From contig NZ_OX636706.1 of assembly GCF_951793255.1 (NCBI RefSeq), positions 765,001-829,000 of the forward strand: 64,000 nucleotides of DNA. The letters are read 5' to 3'. A model generated the notes under the pieces. The model searched no databases, was not told where the DNA came from, and saw only the letters and a list, made by a program, of their open reading frames with translations. Positions 43,674 through 53,993 of the stretch are shown here, one piece after another. Positions within the stretch are counted from its first letter, which is position 1. Each line of letters opens with the position of its first letter. The position numbers were made by a program, and so were the translations under genes. The DNA comes from Desulfovibrio piger (GTDB lineage: Bacteria; Desulfobacterota; Desulfovibrionia; Desulfovibrionales; Desulfovibrionaceae).

Positions 43674-44395
43674 GCGGGAACCTCCCCGGCAGTGGGCGCC
43701 GCCACATTCCCCGTGGCCGCGTTGAGCACGGAATCCACGGCGGCAAGGCCCTGCGGCGGCCCGTCATAGGCCAGGCGGCGGTTCTCCAGCAGCAGCAGGC
43801 GGTCGGCCAGGGGGCTGTCGCCCGCCAGATCGTGGCTGACCACGATGACGCAGGCCCCGCGCTCCCGGGCGGCCAGCATCTCGCGCCGCACCAGGGCCAT
43901 GGAATTGACGTCCAGGCCGGTGCCGGGCTCGTCCAGCAGCACAAGGTCCGCGTCCAGCAGCAGCACCCGCGCCAGGTTCAGGCGCTGGGCCATGCCGCGC
44001 GAGAACACCCCGGCCCGCTCTTCGGCATGGGCGGCCAGCCCCACATGCTCCAGCAGGGCCAGGAGCTCCGCCCGCGAGGGGCGCAGGCCGTGGGCCCGGG
44101 CCCAGAACTGCAGGTTCTCCAGCGCGCTCAGGCCCGGATAGACGAAGGTGGCGTGCCCCAGATAGGCCAGGCGCGGCCCGTCTTCACGGGCGACGCCGCC
44201 CGCCCCCGTGCCGTCGAAGATGACCTCGCCCGCCGAGGGACGGGACAGGCCGGCGATGATGCGCAGCAGCGTGCTCTTGCCCGCGCCGTTGCCCCCGGCC
44301 AGCAGGGTGATGCTGCCCGCCGTGAAGCGGCAGCTCACCCCTTTGAAGACCACCTTGAGGCCGTAGAGCTTGGCCAGGTTCTCAAGACGCAGCAT
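43670..44395 (-). CDS. ccmA: Heme ABC transporter ATP-binding protein CcmA
   Basis: ATPase, 241 aa. Walker A GGNGAGKSTLLRIIAGL near residue 34, a signature region degenerate at FSRGMAQRLNLARVLLLDA near 134 (usual LSxG is FSRG, as in other CcmA), and Walker B ADLVLLDEPGTGLDVNS. Cytoplasmic. Starts 10 bp after ccmF and overlaps ccmB by 4 bp. Confidence 0.95.
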   Translation of the reverse strand: MLRLENLAKLYGLKVVFKGVSCRFTAGSITLLAGGNGAGKSTLLRIIAGLSRPSAGEVIFDGTGAGGVAREDGPRLAYLGHATFVYPGLSALENLQFWARAHGLRPSRAELLALLEHVGLAAHAEERAGVFSRGMAQRLNLARVLLLDADLVLLDEPGTGLDVNSMALVRREMLAARERGACVIVVSHDLAGDSPLADRLLLLENRRLAYDGPPQGLAAVDSVLNAATGNVAAPTAGEVPA

Positions 44396-44405
44396 GATGG
44401 CGGCC

Positions 44406-46340
<1,935 letters not shown>

Positions 46341-46450
46341 GGGGCTCCTTTGGGCACGCCACGACCAGCCATGGCGGCACATTTCCGGTGAGGACGCGAC
46401 CGGCCCCCGAGGCCCGGCCGTGCGTCAGGAAGGGTACGGCCTGCGCCGCC

Positions 46451-46864
46451 CTAGCTCTTGCGGTTTTCCTTCTGGTACTTGGAAGGACACTTGGTCATGA
46501 GGGTCTTGGCCATGAAACGGCCGTCGGGCTGCAGGCCCCCTTCCACGATGACCTCGGCGCCCGCCTTGAAGGTATCCGGCACGGCGCCCTTGTAAACCAC
46601 GGGCAGGGTCAGGCCCGCATCGTCCTTGTCCTGCAGCAAAAAGCTGGCCCCGGGGCCGTCCACGTTCTTGAGCAGGTTGTCGGGGGCCACGGTGCCGAAC
46701 AGGCGGGCCGCCTGCAACTTGTCGGCCGTGGCGGCCCTGGCTTCGGAGACGTTGAGGAAATAGACGGTATTCTCCGACAGGCCGGAAAAGACCAGATAGC
46801 CCAGACCACCCAGGAACAGCAGGGCGGCCACGAGATACATACAGGTGTTTTTCTTGCGGGGCAT
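46451..46864 (-). CDS. ccmE: Heme chaperone CcmE, CxxxY type
   Basis: Periplasmic membrane-anchored heme carrier, 137 aa. An N-terminal helix (CMYLVAALLFLGGLGYLVFS) is followed by an OB-fold. The heme-binding motif reads CPSKY (in LMTKCPSKYQKE): the covalent heme ligand His of HxxxY is replaced by Cys. This variant is known from Desulfovibrio and archaea and comes with loss of CcmG and CcmH. It leads the operon, 110 bp before ccmF. Start MPRKKNT, with GGAGAC upstream. Confidence 0.95.
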   Translation of the reverse strand: MPRKKNTCMYLVAALLFLGGLGYLVFSGLSENTVYFLNVSEARAATADKLQAARLFGTVAPDNLLKNVDGPGASFLLQDKDDAGLTLPVVYKGAVPDTFKAGAEVIVEGGLQPDGRFMAKTLMTKCPSKYQKENRKS

Positions 46865-47025
46865 GGGGTCTCCTTGCATGAAAGAACGTGCCTTTCCCGG
46901 CACGAAGCTGCTGCATACCCTAGCACAACCCTGCCCTTTTGACAAGTAAGAATCACTCCTGATAGGGCAGCAAAGCCGCATGAATCCAGTGTGCGCGCAC
47001 GCACACTCCGGCCGGTATCACCGGG

Positions 47026-47958
47026 CTAGCCTGCCGTATTGGCGAGAGCCGTCAGGGAATCGTCGGGCAGGGAATCCAGGCAGTGGCGGCGGGCATACTC
47101 CTGCGTGAAGCTGACGAAGAGCTCCGCCGGGGACGAGAGCTCCTGCTGTGCCGGCCGGTACAGGAGCATGGCGCGCCGGAGCACCGGATAGACAGGGGTG
47201 GCCACAAGGCCGAAGCCCCGGGCCAGCAGGATGGAAAAACGCCCGGCCAGCGCGATGCCCGCGCCGGTGGCCGCCAGAGCGAACGCCGTTGCCATGTGGT
47301 GCACCGTATGCGCCACATGGAAGTCTTCCTCACCGCCCACATCCGCCGAGATGTAGTGGATGGACTCCCGGCCGACGGCGATGACGTCCGCCTTGCGCAC
47401 CTGCTCCCAGGAGACGGCCTCCCCTGCCAGCGGGTGCTGGGGCAGCGAGAGCATGTGGACCGACGTTTCAAAAAACAGCTCGCCCGTCACGCCCGCTTCC
47501 AGATCACGGGCAGGGCCGTAGCCGAGGTCGGCGCTGCCGTCCACCACGGCCTGCTGGACCCTGGACATGGGCAGGTCCACGAGCTCGACCCGCATCTCCG
47601 GATACCGGCGCATGAAGCGGTAGGCCAGCAGCGGGATCAGCGTACAGCCCAAAAGCGGCGCCGCCGCGATGCGTACCCGGTGGATGCGGGCATCGTGCAG
47701 TTCCGTGGCGCATTGCTCCATGCTGCGGAACACGTCCTGGGCCCTGCTGGCCTTTTCGAAAAATATCTTGCCCGCCGCCGTCAATTTGACGACTCGCCTC
47801 CCTCTGTCAAAAAGCTGGACGCCTATCTGGTCTTCCAGATCCTTGACCAGGTTGCTGACCGCGCTTTGCGTGATGTGCAGCGCCGCACCGGCCGCCGTGA
47901 AGCTGCGGAGCTCCGCGACCATCAAAAAGGCATCTACCTGACGAATGGTGATATTCAT
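47026..47958 (-). CDS. LysR-family transcriptional regulator
   Basis: 310 aa. Winged helix-turn-helix at residues 1-60 (MNITIRQVDAFLMVAELRSF, then TAAGAALHITQSAVSNLVKD) and a substrate-binding effector domain. It is divergent from the MFS transporter and dehydratase-like genes across a 179-bp gap, the standard layout for a LysR protein that controls its neighbour. The effector is likely a sugar acid. Confidence 0.92.
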   Translation of the reverse strand: MNITIRQVDAFLMVAELRSFTAAGAALHITQSAVSNLVKDLEDQIGVQLFDRGRRVVKLTAAGKIFFEKASRAQDVFRSMEQCATELHDARIHRVRIAAAPLLGCTLIPLLAYRFMRRYPEMRVELVDLPMSRVQQAVVDGSADLGYGPARDLEAGVTGELFFETSVHMLSLPQHPLAGEAVSWEQVRKADVIAVGRESIHYISADVGGEEDFHVAHTVHHMATAFALAATGAGIALAGRFSILLARGFGLVATPVYPVLRRAMLLYRPAQQELSSPAELFVSFTQEYARRHCLDSLPDDSLTALANTAG

Positions 47959-48137
47959 AGTTCATCCCGGGCTGCTGGCGGATTCGTGACGGATGCATAA
48001 GCAGAAGTGATGCATCGATCAACAAAAAAAATTGTACATCCCCTGTTTTTTCATGGATACTCCCAAATAAGATCTGATGAATCGTATTTGCTCTAGAGCG
48101 TACAGGAAAATCAAAATCATAACAATTGGAGATGCAT

Positions 48138-49408
48138 ATGGAAAATGCAAATTCTATACAGCAAAATCCAACAAAGAAGCGTTTTATAATCGTTATATGC
48201 CTTTTTATAGGTATTTTTATAGCCTATCTCGACAGAGTGAACGTATCTGTACTTGCGGCTAACGATCCTTTCCTCCTTGAAATGGGCATCAAGGATACGC
48301 CCGTGCGCATAGGCATGATGATGTCCGTTTTCCTTGCGGCATACGGGATATCCAATGTCGTCCTTTCGCCTATCGGGGACTATCTTGGACCGCGTAAAAG
48401 CATGATGCTCTGCATCGTACTGTGGACGATATCCCTCTTCATTGGTGGTATCGCCACATCCTTCATGCTGATCATCGTCAGCAGAATCATACTGGGCATC
48501 GGTGAGGGTACTATCCCCTGCAAAGTGTCTTTATCAAAAACTGGTTCCCCAAACAGGAACGGGGACGGGCCAATGCAGCCTGGGTCGTGGGGCAGTCCGT
48601 TGCGCCTGCCATCGCCATGCCCTTCTTTGCCTGGCTCATCGGGACCCACGGCTGGCGCATGAACTTCCATGTCTGCCTCGTGCTGGGCCTCATCCCCCTG
48701 TACCTGCTCTGGCGCCATGTGGCGGACACCCCCCGTCAGGCCAAGGGCATCAACGCCGCGGAACTGGCCCACATCGAAGCCGGTCAGGAGCAGGCCCCTG
48801 CCTCCGCCGAAGAAAAGATCCCCGTCGCCGTGCGCTTCAAGGCCTTTGCGGGCAACTACCGCTACTGGCTGCTGGTGTTCTGGTACCTGTGCCTGCAGTG
48901 CATGTACTGGGGCCTCATCACCTGGCTGCCCAGCTATCTGAAGACCGCCCGCGGCTTCTCCTGGAGCGAGATGGGCTGGCTGGCCTCCCTGCCCTTCGTC
49001 CTTTCCATCTTCTGCAAGGCTTCCAGCGGCATCCTGGCCGACAAGGTCGGCCGCAGTGCGCCCATCCTCATGTGCGCCATGCTGTTCGCCGGTCTGTGCG
49101 TCTACTTCGGCGCCTCGGTGGACAACAAGTACGCTTCCGCCGTCCTGCTCTCCTGCTCCGTGGCTTTCTGCACCATGGGTACCCCTGTCGCCTGGACCCT
49201 CCTGCAGAGCCTCGTGCCCGGCTCGTCCATGTCCACGGCCTCCGGCATCATGAACGGTTTCGCCAATGGTCTGGCCGCGCTGGCCCCGGCCCTGATCGGC
49301 CTGTTCATCACCCTGACGGGCCAGTTCAGCGGCGGCCTGCTGTGCCTGGTCTTCACCGGTGCGGCCGCGACGCTGGCGGCAGCCATCCTCGTTATCCAGA
49401 AATATTAA
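48138..49408 (+). pseudogene. MFS transporter (anion:cation symporter family), disrupted by a 1-nt frameshift
   Basis: Sugar-acid/H+ symporter-like, 12 helices if intact, about 423 aa. The first frame (48138 to ~48530) gives AYLDRVNVSVLAANDPFLLE, the PIGDYLGPRKSMML loop and ILGIGEGTIPC, then goes out of frame. The second frame (~48530-49408) resumes with IKNWFPKQERGRANAAWVVG, exactly the next expected MFS segment. A single missing nucleotide near 48522-48533 explains it; the site is not a long homopolymer. The ATG at 48138 has GGAG 6 nt upstream. It could be a real inactivation or a sequencing error. Confidence 0.85.
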
Positions 49409-49445
49409 ATAAAATCAAATCAATCCAGACTTCAAGGAGCCTGTA

Positions 49446-50636
49446 ATGAAAATCACCAGTATCGATATCATCGATGTCGCCAACGATTTTTCTTCCGCCA
49501 CCAGCAAATGGCGCCCCACCGTCGTCCGGGTCAACACGGATGAAGGCATCAGCGGCTTCGGTGAAGTGGGCCTCGCCTACGGCGTCGGCGCCTCCGGCGG
49601 CATCGGCGTGGCCAAGGATCTGTCCGCCCTGCTGATCGGCATGAACCCCATGGATACGGAAGCCATCTGGGAAAAGATGCTGCGCAAGACCTTCTGGGGC
49701 CAGGGCGGCGGCGGTATCTTCTCCGCAGCCATGAGCGGCCTCGACATCGCCATGTGGGACATCAAGGGCAAGGCCCTCAACGTGCCCCTGTATGTCCTGC
49801 TGGGCGGCAAGAGCCGTGACAGCATCCGGGCCTACGCCAGCCAGCTCCAGTTCGGCTGGGGCGGCGGTACCGACAAGGCCATGCTCGTGTCGCCGGAACA
49901 GTACGCCGACGTGGCGCGTGTCGCCGTCAGCGAAGGCTATGACGCCATCAAGGTGGACGTGCTGGCCATGGACGAACACGGCAACTGGAACCAGCGTGAC
50001 CTCAAGGGCCTGCTGCCGGACAACATCCTGCGCCTGGGCTATGACCGCCTGAAAGCCATGCGCGACGCCATCGGTCCCGATGTGGACATCATCGTGGAGA
50101 TGCACTCCTTCACCTCGGCGGCACCGGCCATCCAGTTCGGCCGCATGATCGAGGAGCTGGGCGTCCTGTACTACGAAGAGCCCGTCATGCCCCTGAACCC
50201 CAAGATGATGAAGCAGGTGGCCGACCATGTGAACATCCCGCTGGCCTCCGGTGAACGCATCTACTGGCGCTGGGGCTACCGCCCCTTCCTGGAAGACGGC
50301 AGCCTGAGCGTCATCCAGCCGGACATCTGCACCTGCGGCGGCATCTCCGAAGTCAAGAAGATCTGCGACATGGCCCACGTCTATGACGTCACCGTCCAGA
50401 TCCATGTCTGCGGCGGCCCCATCTCCACCGCAGCCGCCCTGCACATGGAAGCGGCCATCCCCAACTTCATGATCCACGAACTGCACCGCTATGCCCTGCT
50501 GGAACCCAACACCAGGACCTGCATCCACAACTACATGCCCAGCAAGGGCCGCTACACCGTTCCCGAACTGCCCGGCCTTGGCCAGGAACTGACGCCCGAG
50601 ACCATCGCCGCCTCGGACATCATCACCGTCAAGTAA
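49446..50636 (+). CDS. Mandelate racemase/muconate lactonizing enzyme family protein (sugar-acid dehydratase-like)
   Basis: Enolase-superfamily enzyme, 396 aa. An N-terminal capping domain (MKITSIDIIDVANDF) precedes a TIM barrel with Lys in DAIKVDVLAMD, metal ligands in IVEMHSF, YYEEPVMP and ASGERIYWR, and His in QIHVCGGPIS near residue 318. The pattern suits acid-sugar dehydratases such as galactonate dehydratase; the substrate is not clear. AAGGAG precedes the ATG. It lies 37 bp after the MFS gene, so the pair likely imported and dehydrated one sugar acid. Confidence 0.9.
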   Translation: MKITSIDIIDVANDFSSATSKWRPTVVRVNTDEGISGFGEVGLAYGVGASGGIGVAKDLSALLIGMNPMDTEAIWEKMLRKTFWGQGGGGIFSAAMSGLDIAMWDIKGKALNVPLYVLLGGKSRDSIRAYASQLQFGWGGGTDKAMLVSPEQYADVARVAVSEGYDAIKVDVLAMDEHGNWNQRDLKGLLPDNILRLGYDRLKAMRDAIGPDVDIIVEMHSFTSAAPAIQFGRMIEELGVLYYEEPVMPLNPKMMKQVADHVNIPLASGERIYWRWGYRPFLEDGSLSVIQPDICTCGGISEVKKICDMAHVYDVTVQIHVCGGPISTAAALHMEAAIPNFMIHELHRYALLEPNTRTCIHNYMPSKGRYTVPELPGLGQELTPETIAASDIITVK

Positions 50637-50679
50637 GGCTGCCGCAGGGCGGGGACACGGCCCGCCTCCAGCCGGATAC

Positions 50680-50715
50680 AAAAAAGCCGGGGCTCATCAG
50701 AGCCCCGGCTTTTTT
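50680..50715. terminator. Bidirectional terminator after the dehydratase-like gene
   Basis: Perfect 9-bp GC stem (50686-50694 with 50701-50709), six A before and six T after. Confidence 0.9.
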
Positions 50716-50743
50716 GCTGTCTGTGTTTCTGTGGCCAGAAACG

Positions 50744-50772
50744 AAAAAAGGGTCTGCGTTTCCGCAAACCCT
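50744..50772 (-). terminator. Terminator of tRNA-Ala
   Basis: Stem AGGGT-C-TGCG with CGCA-A-ACCCT, followed on the minus strand by T-rich sequence, 12 bp past the tRNA end. Confidence 0.75.
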
Positions 50773-50783
50773 GATTTCCTTTT

Positions 50784-50859
<76 letters not shown>

Positions 50860-51021
50860 TCGGCAAGAAGGTACATTGCCAAAAAGCAGCCCCTCTGTCA
50901 ACAAAAAAATCAAAAAAGTTTTTCCATCTCCCCACCACGGCAAAGGGCCGCCCCTCCTTCCCCGCCCGCACGGCTCCCGGCCGGGCCTTTCCTTCCCCGG
51001 CCAAAAGCGTATGCTGCGGCC

Positions 51022-51735
51022 ATGAACCTCCTCTATCTCACCGACGTATTTTGTCCCTGGTGCTACGGCTTCGCGCCGGTCATGCGCCGCCTGGCTGCGG
51101 AACATCCCGAACTGCCCGTGCGCGTGCTGGGCGGCAACCTCATGGACGAGCCCCAGACCCTCACCGGCATGCTGGAAGAATACCCCACCATCCGGGAATT
51201 CTTCGCCCGCCTGCAGGAGACCACCGGCCAGTCCACGGAACATTTCCGCCAGGCCCCGGAACAGGCCGTGGCCGGTACGGGCCCGGACCTGCTCATGCAT
51301 TCCCCGGCCATGAACCTGCCCCTGGCCGCCCTGCGCCATCTGGCCCCCGGTCACGAGCTGGAACAGATGGAGGCCTTCCAGATGGCCTTCTATGCCCAGG
51401 GCCGTGATGTCATGGCCGCCGGGGAACAGGCTGCCATCGCGGCCGCCTGGCTGCCTGCGGGGACGCCCGCCGAAGCCCTGACCGCCGCCATGGCGGACCC
51501 CGCCATCCGGAGCGCCGCCCGGCATGACGCCGCCGAAGCCGAGAAGGTCATGGGCGAATTCCTCCTTTATCCGACCCTGTATCTGGAGCACGACGGCCAG
51601 CGCACCCTGCTGGCCCGCGGTTACAGCGACTACGCCAGCGTCCGGGCCAAGCTGGACGATGCCCTGCGCGGTGTCCGCGAAAGCCCCGTCGCCCAGGGCG
51701 CTGCCTGCGGTCTGGACGGCAAATGCTGTTTTTAG
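51022..51735 (+). CDS. DsbA-family thioredoxin-like oxidoreductase/isomerase
   Basis: 237 aa. The CPWC active site comes right at the N-terminus (LTDVFCPWCYGF, Cys11 and Cys14), with a helical insertion and YPTLYLEHDGQRTLL, the cis-Pro region. No signal peptide, so it is cytoplasmic, like FrnE/HCCA-isomerase relatives. The extreme C-terminus is Cys-rich (CGLDGKCCF), a possible second redox or metal site. The chosen ATG removes an upstream in-frame stretch that overlaps the tRNA. It is a lone gene followed by a type-1 repeat. Confidence 0.88.
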   Translation: MNLLYLTDVFCPWCYGFAPVMRRLAAEHPELPVRVLGGNLMDEPQTLTGMLEEYPTIREFFARLQETTGQSTEHFRQAPEQAVAGTGPDLLMHSPAMNLPLAALRHLAPGHELEQMEAFQMAFYAQGRDVMAAGEQAAIAAAWLPAGTPAEALTAAMADPAIRSAARHDAAEAEKVMGEFLLYPTLYLEHDGQRTLLARGYSDYASVRAKLDDALRGVRESPVAQGAACGLDGKCCF

Positions 51736-51751
51736 GGCAATGATGCTTCGT

Positions 51752-51830
51752 TGAGAGGGAGAAGGGCGTTTTTTGGGCAAAAACTGCCCACCCCCTCTCA
51801 AACTCTCCCCCGCCCCGAAAAAACCTTTCT
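51752..51830 (+). repeat. Intergenic hairpin repeat, type 1, copy B
   Basis: Outer stem GAGAGGG/CCCTCTC (51752-51758 with 51793-51799) and inner GGGC/GCCC around GTTTTTTGGGCAAAAACT, followed by CCCCGAAAAAACCTTT. It shares the core and the trailing CCCCGAAAAAAC with copy A (39947-40020) and begins 17 bp after the stop codon. Confidence 0.7.
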
Positions 51831-51989
51831 CCGGTCTGACCGGCCGGTCCCCGTCATTGGCCGGAGGAGCCGCCATCCGGGCATGGACCGGGACGATCCG
51901 CATGACGGACAGGTGTGGGAAGCGGGCAGCTCCCCGTCTCCGGGATTTTCTGTTTCAGGATATGTGATGCAGCCAGGCCGCTGCCAAAC

Positions 51990-52019
51990 AAAAAGCCCTC
52001 CGCGAACGGAGGGCTTTTT
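51990..52019. terminator. Bidirectional terminator downstream of purE
   Basis: Stem GCCCTCCG/CGGAGGGC with GAAC-type loop, five A before and five T after, 22 bp past the purE stop. Confidence 0.88.
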
Positions 52020-52040
52020 GTTTGCTGGTGTACCGGCCGG

Positions 52041-52541
52041 CTAGCAGCCGTACTTGGCTTCGATCTCGGCGGCGGCTTCTTCCACACCGGCCTGCATCTT
52101 GGCGCGGGCGGCGCGGATCTTTTCATCCAGCGCGGGATCGGCCACGGCCAGGATCTGGGCGGCCAGCCAGGCGGCGTTGCGGGCACCGGCCTTGTCCATG
52201 GCCACGGTGGCCACGGGGAATCCGGGAGGCATCTGCACAGTGGCGAGCATGGCGTCCATGCCGCCCATCAGGCCGCCGGAGACCGGGATGCCGATGACGG
52301 GACGGGTGGTGCGGGCGGCCACGGCACCGGCCAGGTGCGCGGCCATGCCGGCGGCGCAGATGAAGACCTTGGCGCCGGCGGCTTCCTGTTCGCGCAGGAT
52401 CTTTTCCGTGCGCTCGGGGGTACGGTGGGCGGAGCTAACCGTGAAGAGATAGGAGATGCCCAGCGAACGCAGCACGTCCACGCAGGGGCTGACCTTTTCT
52501 TCATCGGACTTGGAGCCCATCATGATGACGACTTGAGCCAT
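52041..52541 (-). CDS. purE: N5-carboxyaminoimidazole ribonucleotide mutase
   Basis: Purine synthesis enzyme converting N5-CAIR to CAIR, 166 aa. [10 protein letters not shown] at the N-terminus, the SSAHRTPER loop with the catalytic His near residue 43, and [20 protein letters not shown]. It is 36 bp after purD in a purD-purE unit. No purK is visible; whether this is class I (mutase) or class II (AIR carboxylase) cannot be settled from these residues alone. Confidence 0.95.
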   Translation of the reverse strand: MAQVVIMMGSKSDEEKVSPCVDVLRSLGISYLFTVSSAHRTPERTEKILREQEAAGAKVFICAAGMAAHLAGAVAARTTRPVIGIPVSGGLMGGMDAMLATVQMPPGFPVATVAMDKAGARNAAWLAAQILAVADPALDEKIRAARAKMQAGVEEAAAEIEAKYGC

Positions 52542-52577
52542 AGATGTTCCTTTATGGCGGCATAAGGCCGCGGTTGC

Positions 52578-53879
52578 TTACTTTTCTTCCTGCGCCAGCT
52601 GTTCCAGACGGCGGATGCCCTTCTGGCCGATATCGCTGCGGTGGAAGCTCTTGTCCATGCGGATGGCCTTCACGCCCTCATAGGCACGGGCCTGGGCGTC
52701 GGCCAGGGTATCGCCCAGCGCGGTCACGCAAAGCACGCGGCCGCCGCTGGAAAGGGTCTTGTCGCCGTCCATGCTGGTGCCGCTGTGGAAGACCTTGACG
52801 CCGGGCAGGGCGTCGGCTTCGTCCAGACCTTCGATGACCATGCCCTTGGGATAGGCGTGCGGATAGCCTTCGGCGGCCACCACCACGCCCAGAGCGGTCT
52901 GGGAGGTGTGGGTGAGGCTCTCGGGACGGAGCTTGCCCTCGATGCAGTCCAGCATGATCTGCACCAGATCGCCTTCCAGACGCATCAGCAGGGGCTGGCA
53001 TTCGGGGTCACCGAAACGGGTGTTGTATTCCAGCACCTTGGGGCCGTTCTCGGTCATCATCAGACCGGCATAGAGCACGCCCACGAAGGGATGGCCGTCC
53101 TTGGCCAGCGCGGCCAGGATGGGACGGATGACCGTATCGGCCATGGCTTCGGCCTCGTTGTAGGGCAGGATGGGGGCGGGGCTGTAGGCGCCCATGCCGC
53201 CGGTATTGGGGCCCTGGTCGCCGTCATAGGCGGCCTTGTGGTCCTGGGCGGAAGGCAGGGGCACGGCGGTCTTGCCGTCGCACAGGCACAGGAAGGAGGC
53301 TTCCTCGCCCACGAGGAACTCCTCGATGACGAGCTTGGCACCGGCGGCACCGTGCGCACGCTTGCACATGATGTCGTCCACGGCATCCAGGGCTTCCTGG
53401 GTGGTCATGGCCACCACCACGCCCTTGCCGGCAGCCAGGCCGTCGGCCTTGACCACCAGGGGGGCGCCCAGTTTGACCACGGCGTTCTTGGCTTTGTCGG
53501 GATCGGTGAAGACCTGGCTGTGGGCCGTGGGCACACCGGCGCGGTTCATGACGTCCTTGGCGAAGGCCTTGCTGCCTTCCAGACGGGCACAGTAGGCATC
53601 CGGGCCGAAACAGGGGATGCCGGCCTCACGCATGCGGTCGGTGATGCCCTTGGTCAGGGGCAGTTCGGGACCGGGCACCACCAGGTCGATCTTTTCCTTG
53701 CGGGCCAGTTCCACCAGACCGTCCAGGTCTCCGGCGTCCACGGCCACGTTGATGGCGCCCTCACGGGCCGTACCACCGTTGCCGGGGGCCACAAAAACTT
53801 CACTTACCCGAGGGCTCTGCTTGAGCTTCCACACCAGGGCGTGCTCACGCCCGCCAGAACCGATAACCAGGATGCGCAC
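52578..53879 (-). CDS. purD: Phosphoribosylamine-glycine ligase (GAR synthetase)
   Basis: ATP-grasp enzyme of purine synthesis, 433 aa. The start is chosen at a GTG (VRILVIGSGGREHALVWKLK), because GGAGG lies 7 nt upstream and the family begins this way; an ATG nine codons earlier is less likely. The ATP-grasp motifs PLVVKADGLAAGKGVVVA and LVIEEFLVGEEASFL are present, and RFGDPECQPLLMRL carries metal-binding residues. Upstream of purE. Confidence 0.96.
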   Translation of the reverse strand: MRILVIGSGGREHALVWKLKQSPRVSEVFVAPGNGGTAREGAINVAVDAGDLDGLVELARKEKIDLVVPGPELPLTKGITDRMREAGIPCFGPDAYCARLEGSKAFAKDVMNRAGVPTAHSQVFTDPDKAKNAVVKLGAPLVVKADGLAAGKGVVVAMTTQEALDAVDDIMCKRAHGAAGAKLVIEEFLVGEEASFLCLCDGKTAVPLPSAQDHKAAYDGDQGPNTGGMGAYSPAPILPYNEAEAMADTVIRPILAALAKDGHPFVGVLYAGLMMTENGPKVLEYNTRFGDPECQPLLMRLEGDLVQIMLDCIEGKLRPESLTHTSQTALGVVVAAEGYPHAYPKGMVIEGLDEADALPGVKVFHSGTSMDGDKTLSSGGRVLCVTALGDTLADAQARAYEGVKAIRMDKSFHRSDIGQKGIRRLEQLAQEEK

Positions 53880-53935
53880 AACCTCTCCTCCCTGAAAAAT
53901 AGACATACGGAAAACTTTCCGGCAGCCGGAGCTGC

Positions 53936-53977
53936 TGAAAAAGCCCCGTCCCGTGCCGCTGCGACACGGAACGGGGC
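53936..53977 (-). terminator. Terminator of the FG-GAP gene
   Basis: Long stem (53942-53954 with ~53965-53977) with loop, followed on the minus strand by TTTTTC, 17 bp past the stop. Confidence 0.8.
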
Positions 53978-53993
53978 TGCATCCTCTTACGTG

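Larger units (their letters stand above)
51736..52040. other. 305-bp gap between the DsbA-like gene and purE
   Basis: Holds the type-1 repeat copy B and the terminator at 51990-52019. No credible gene. Confidence 0.5.
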
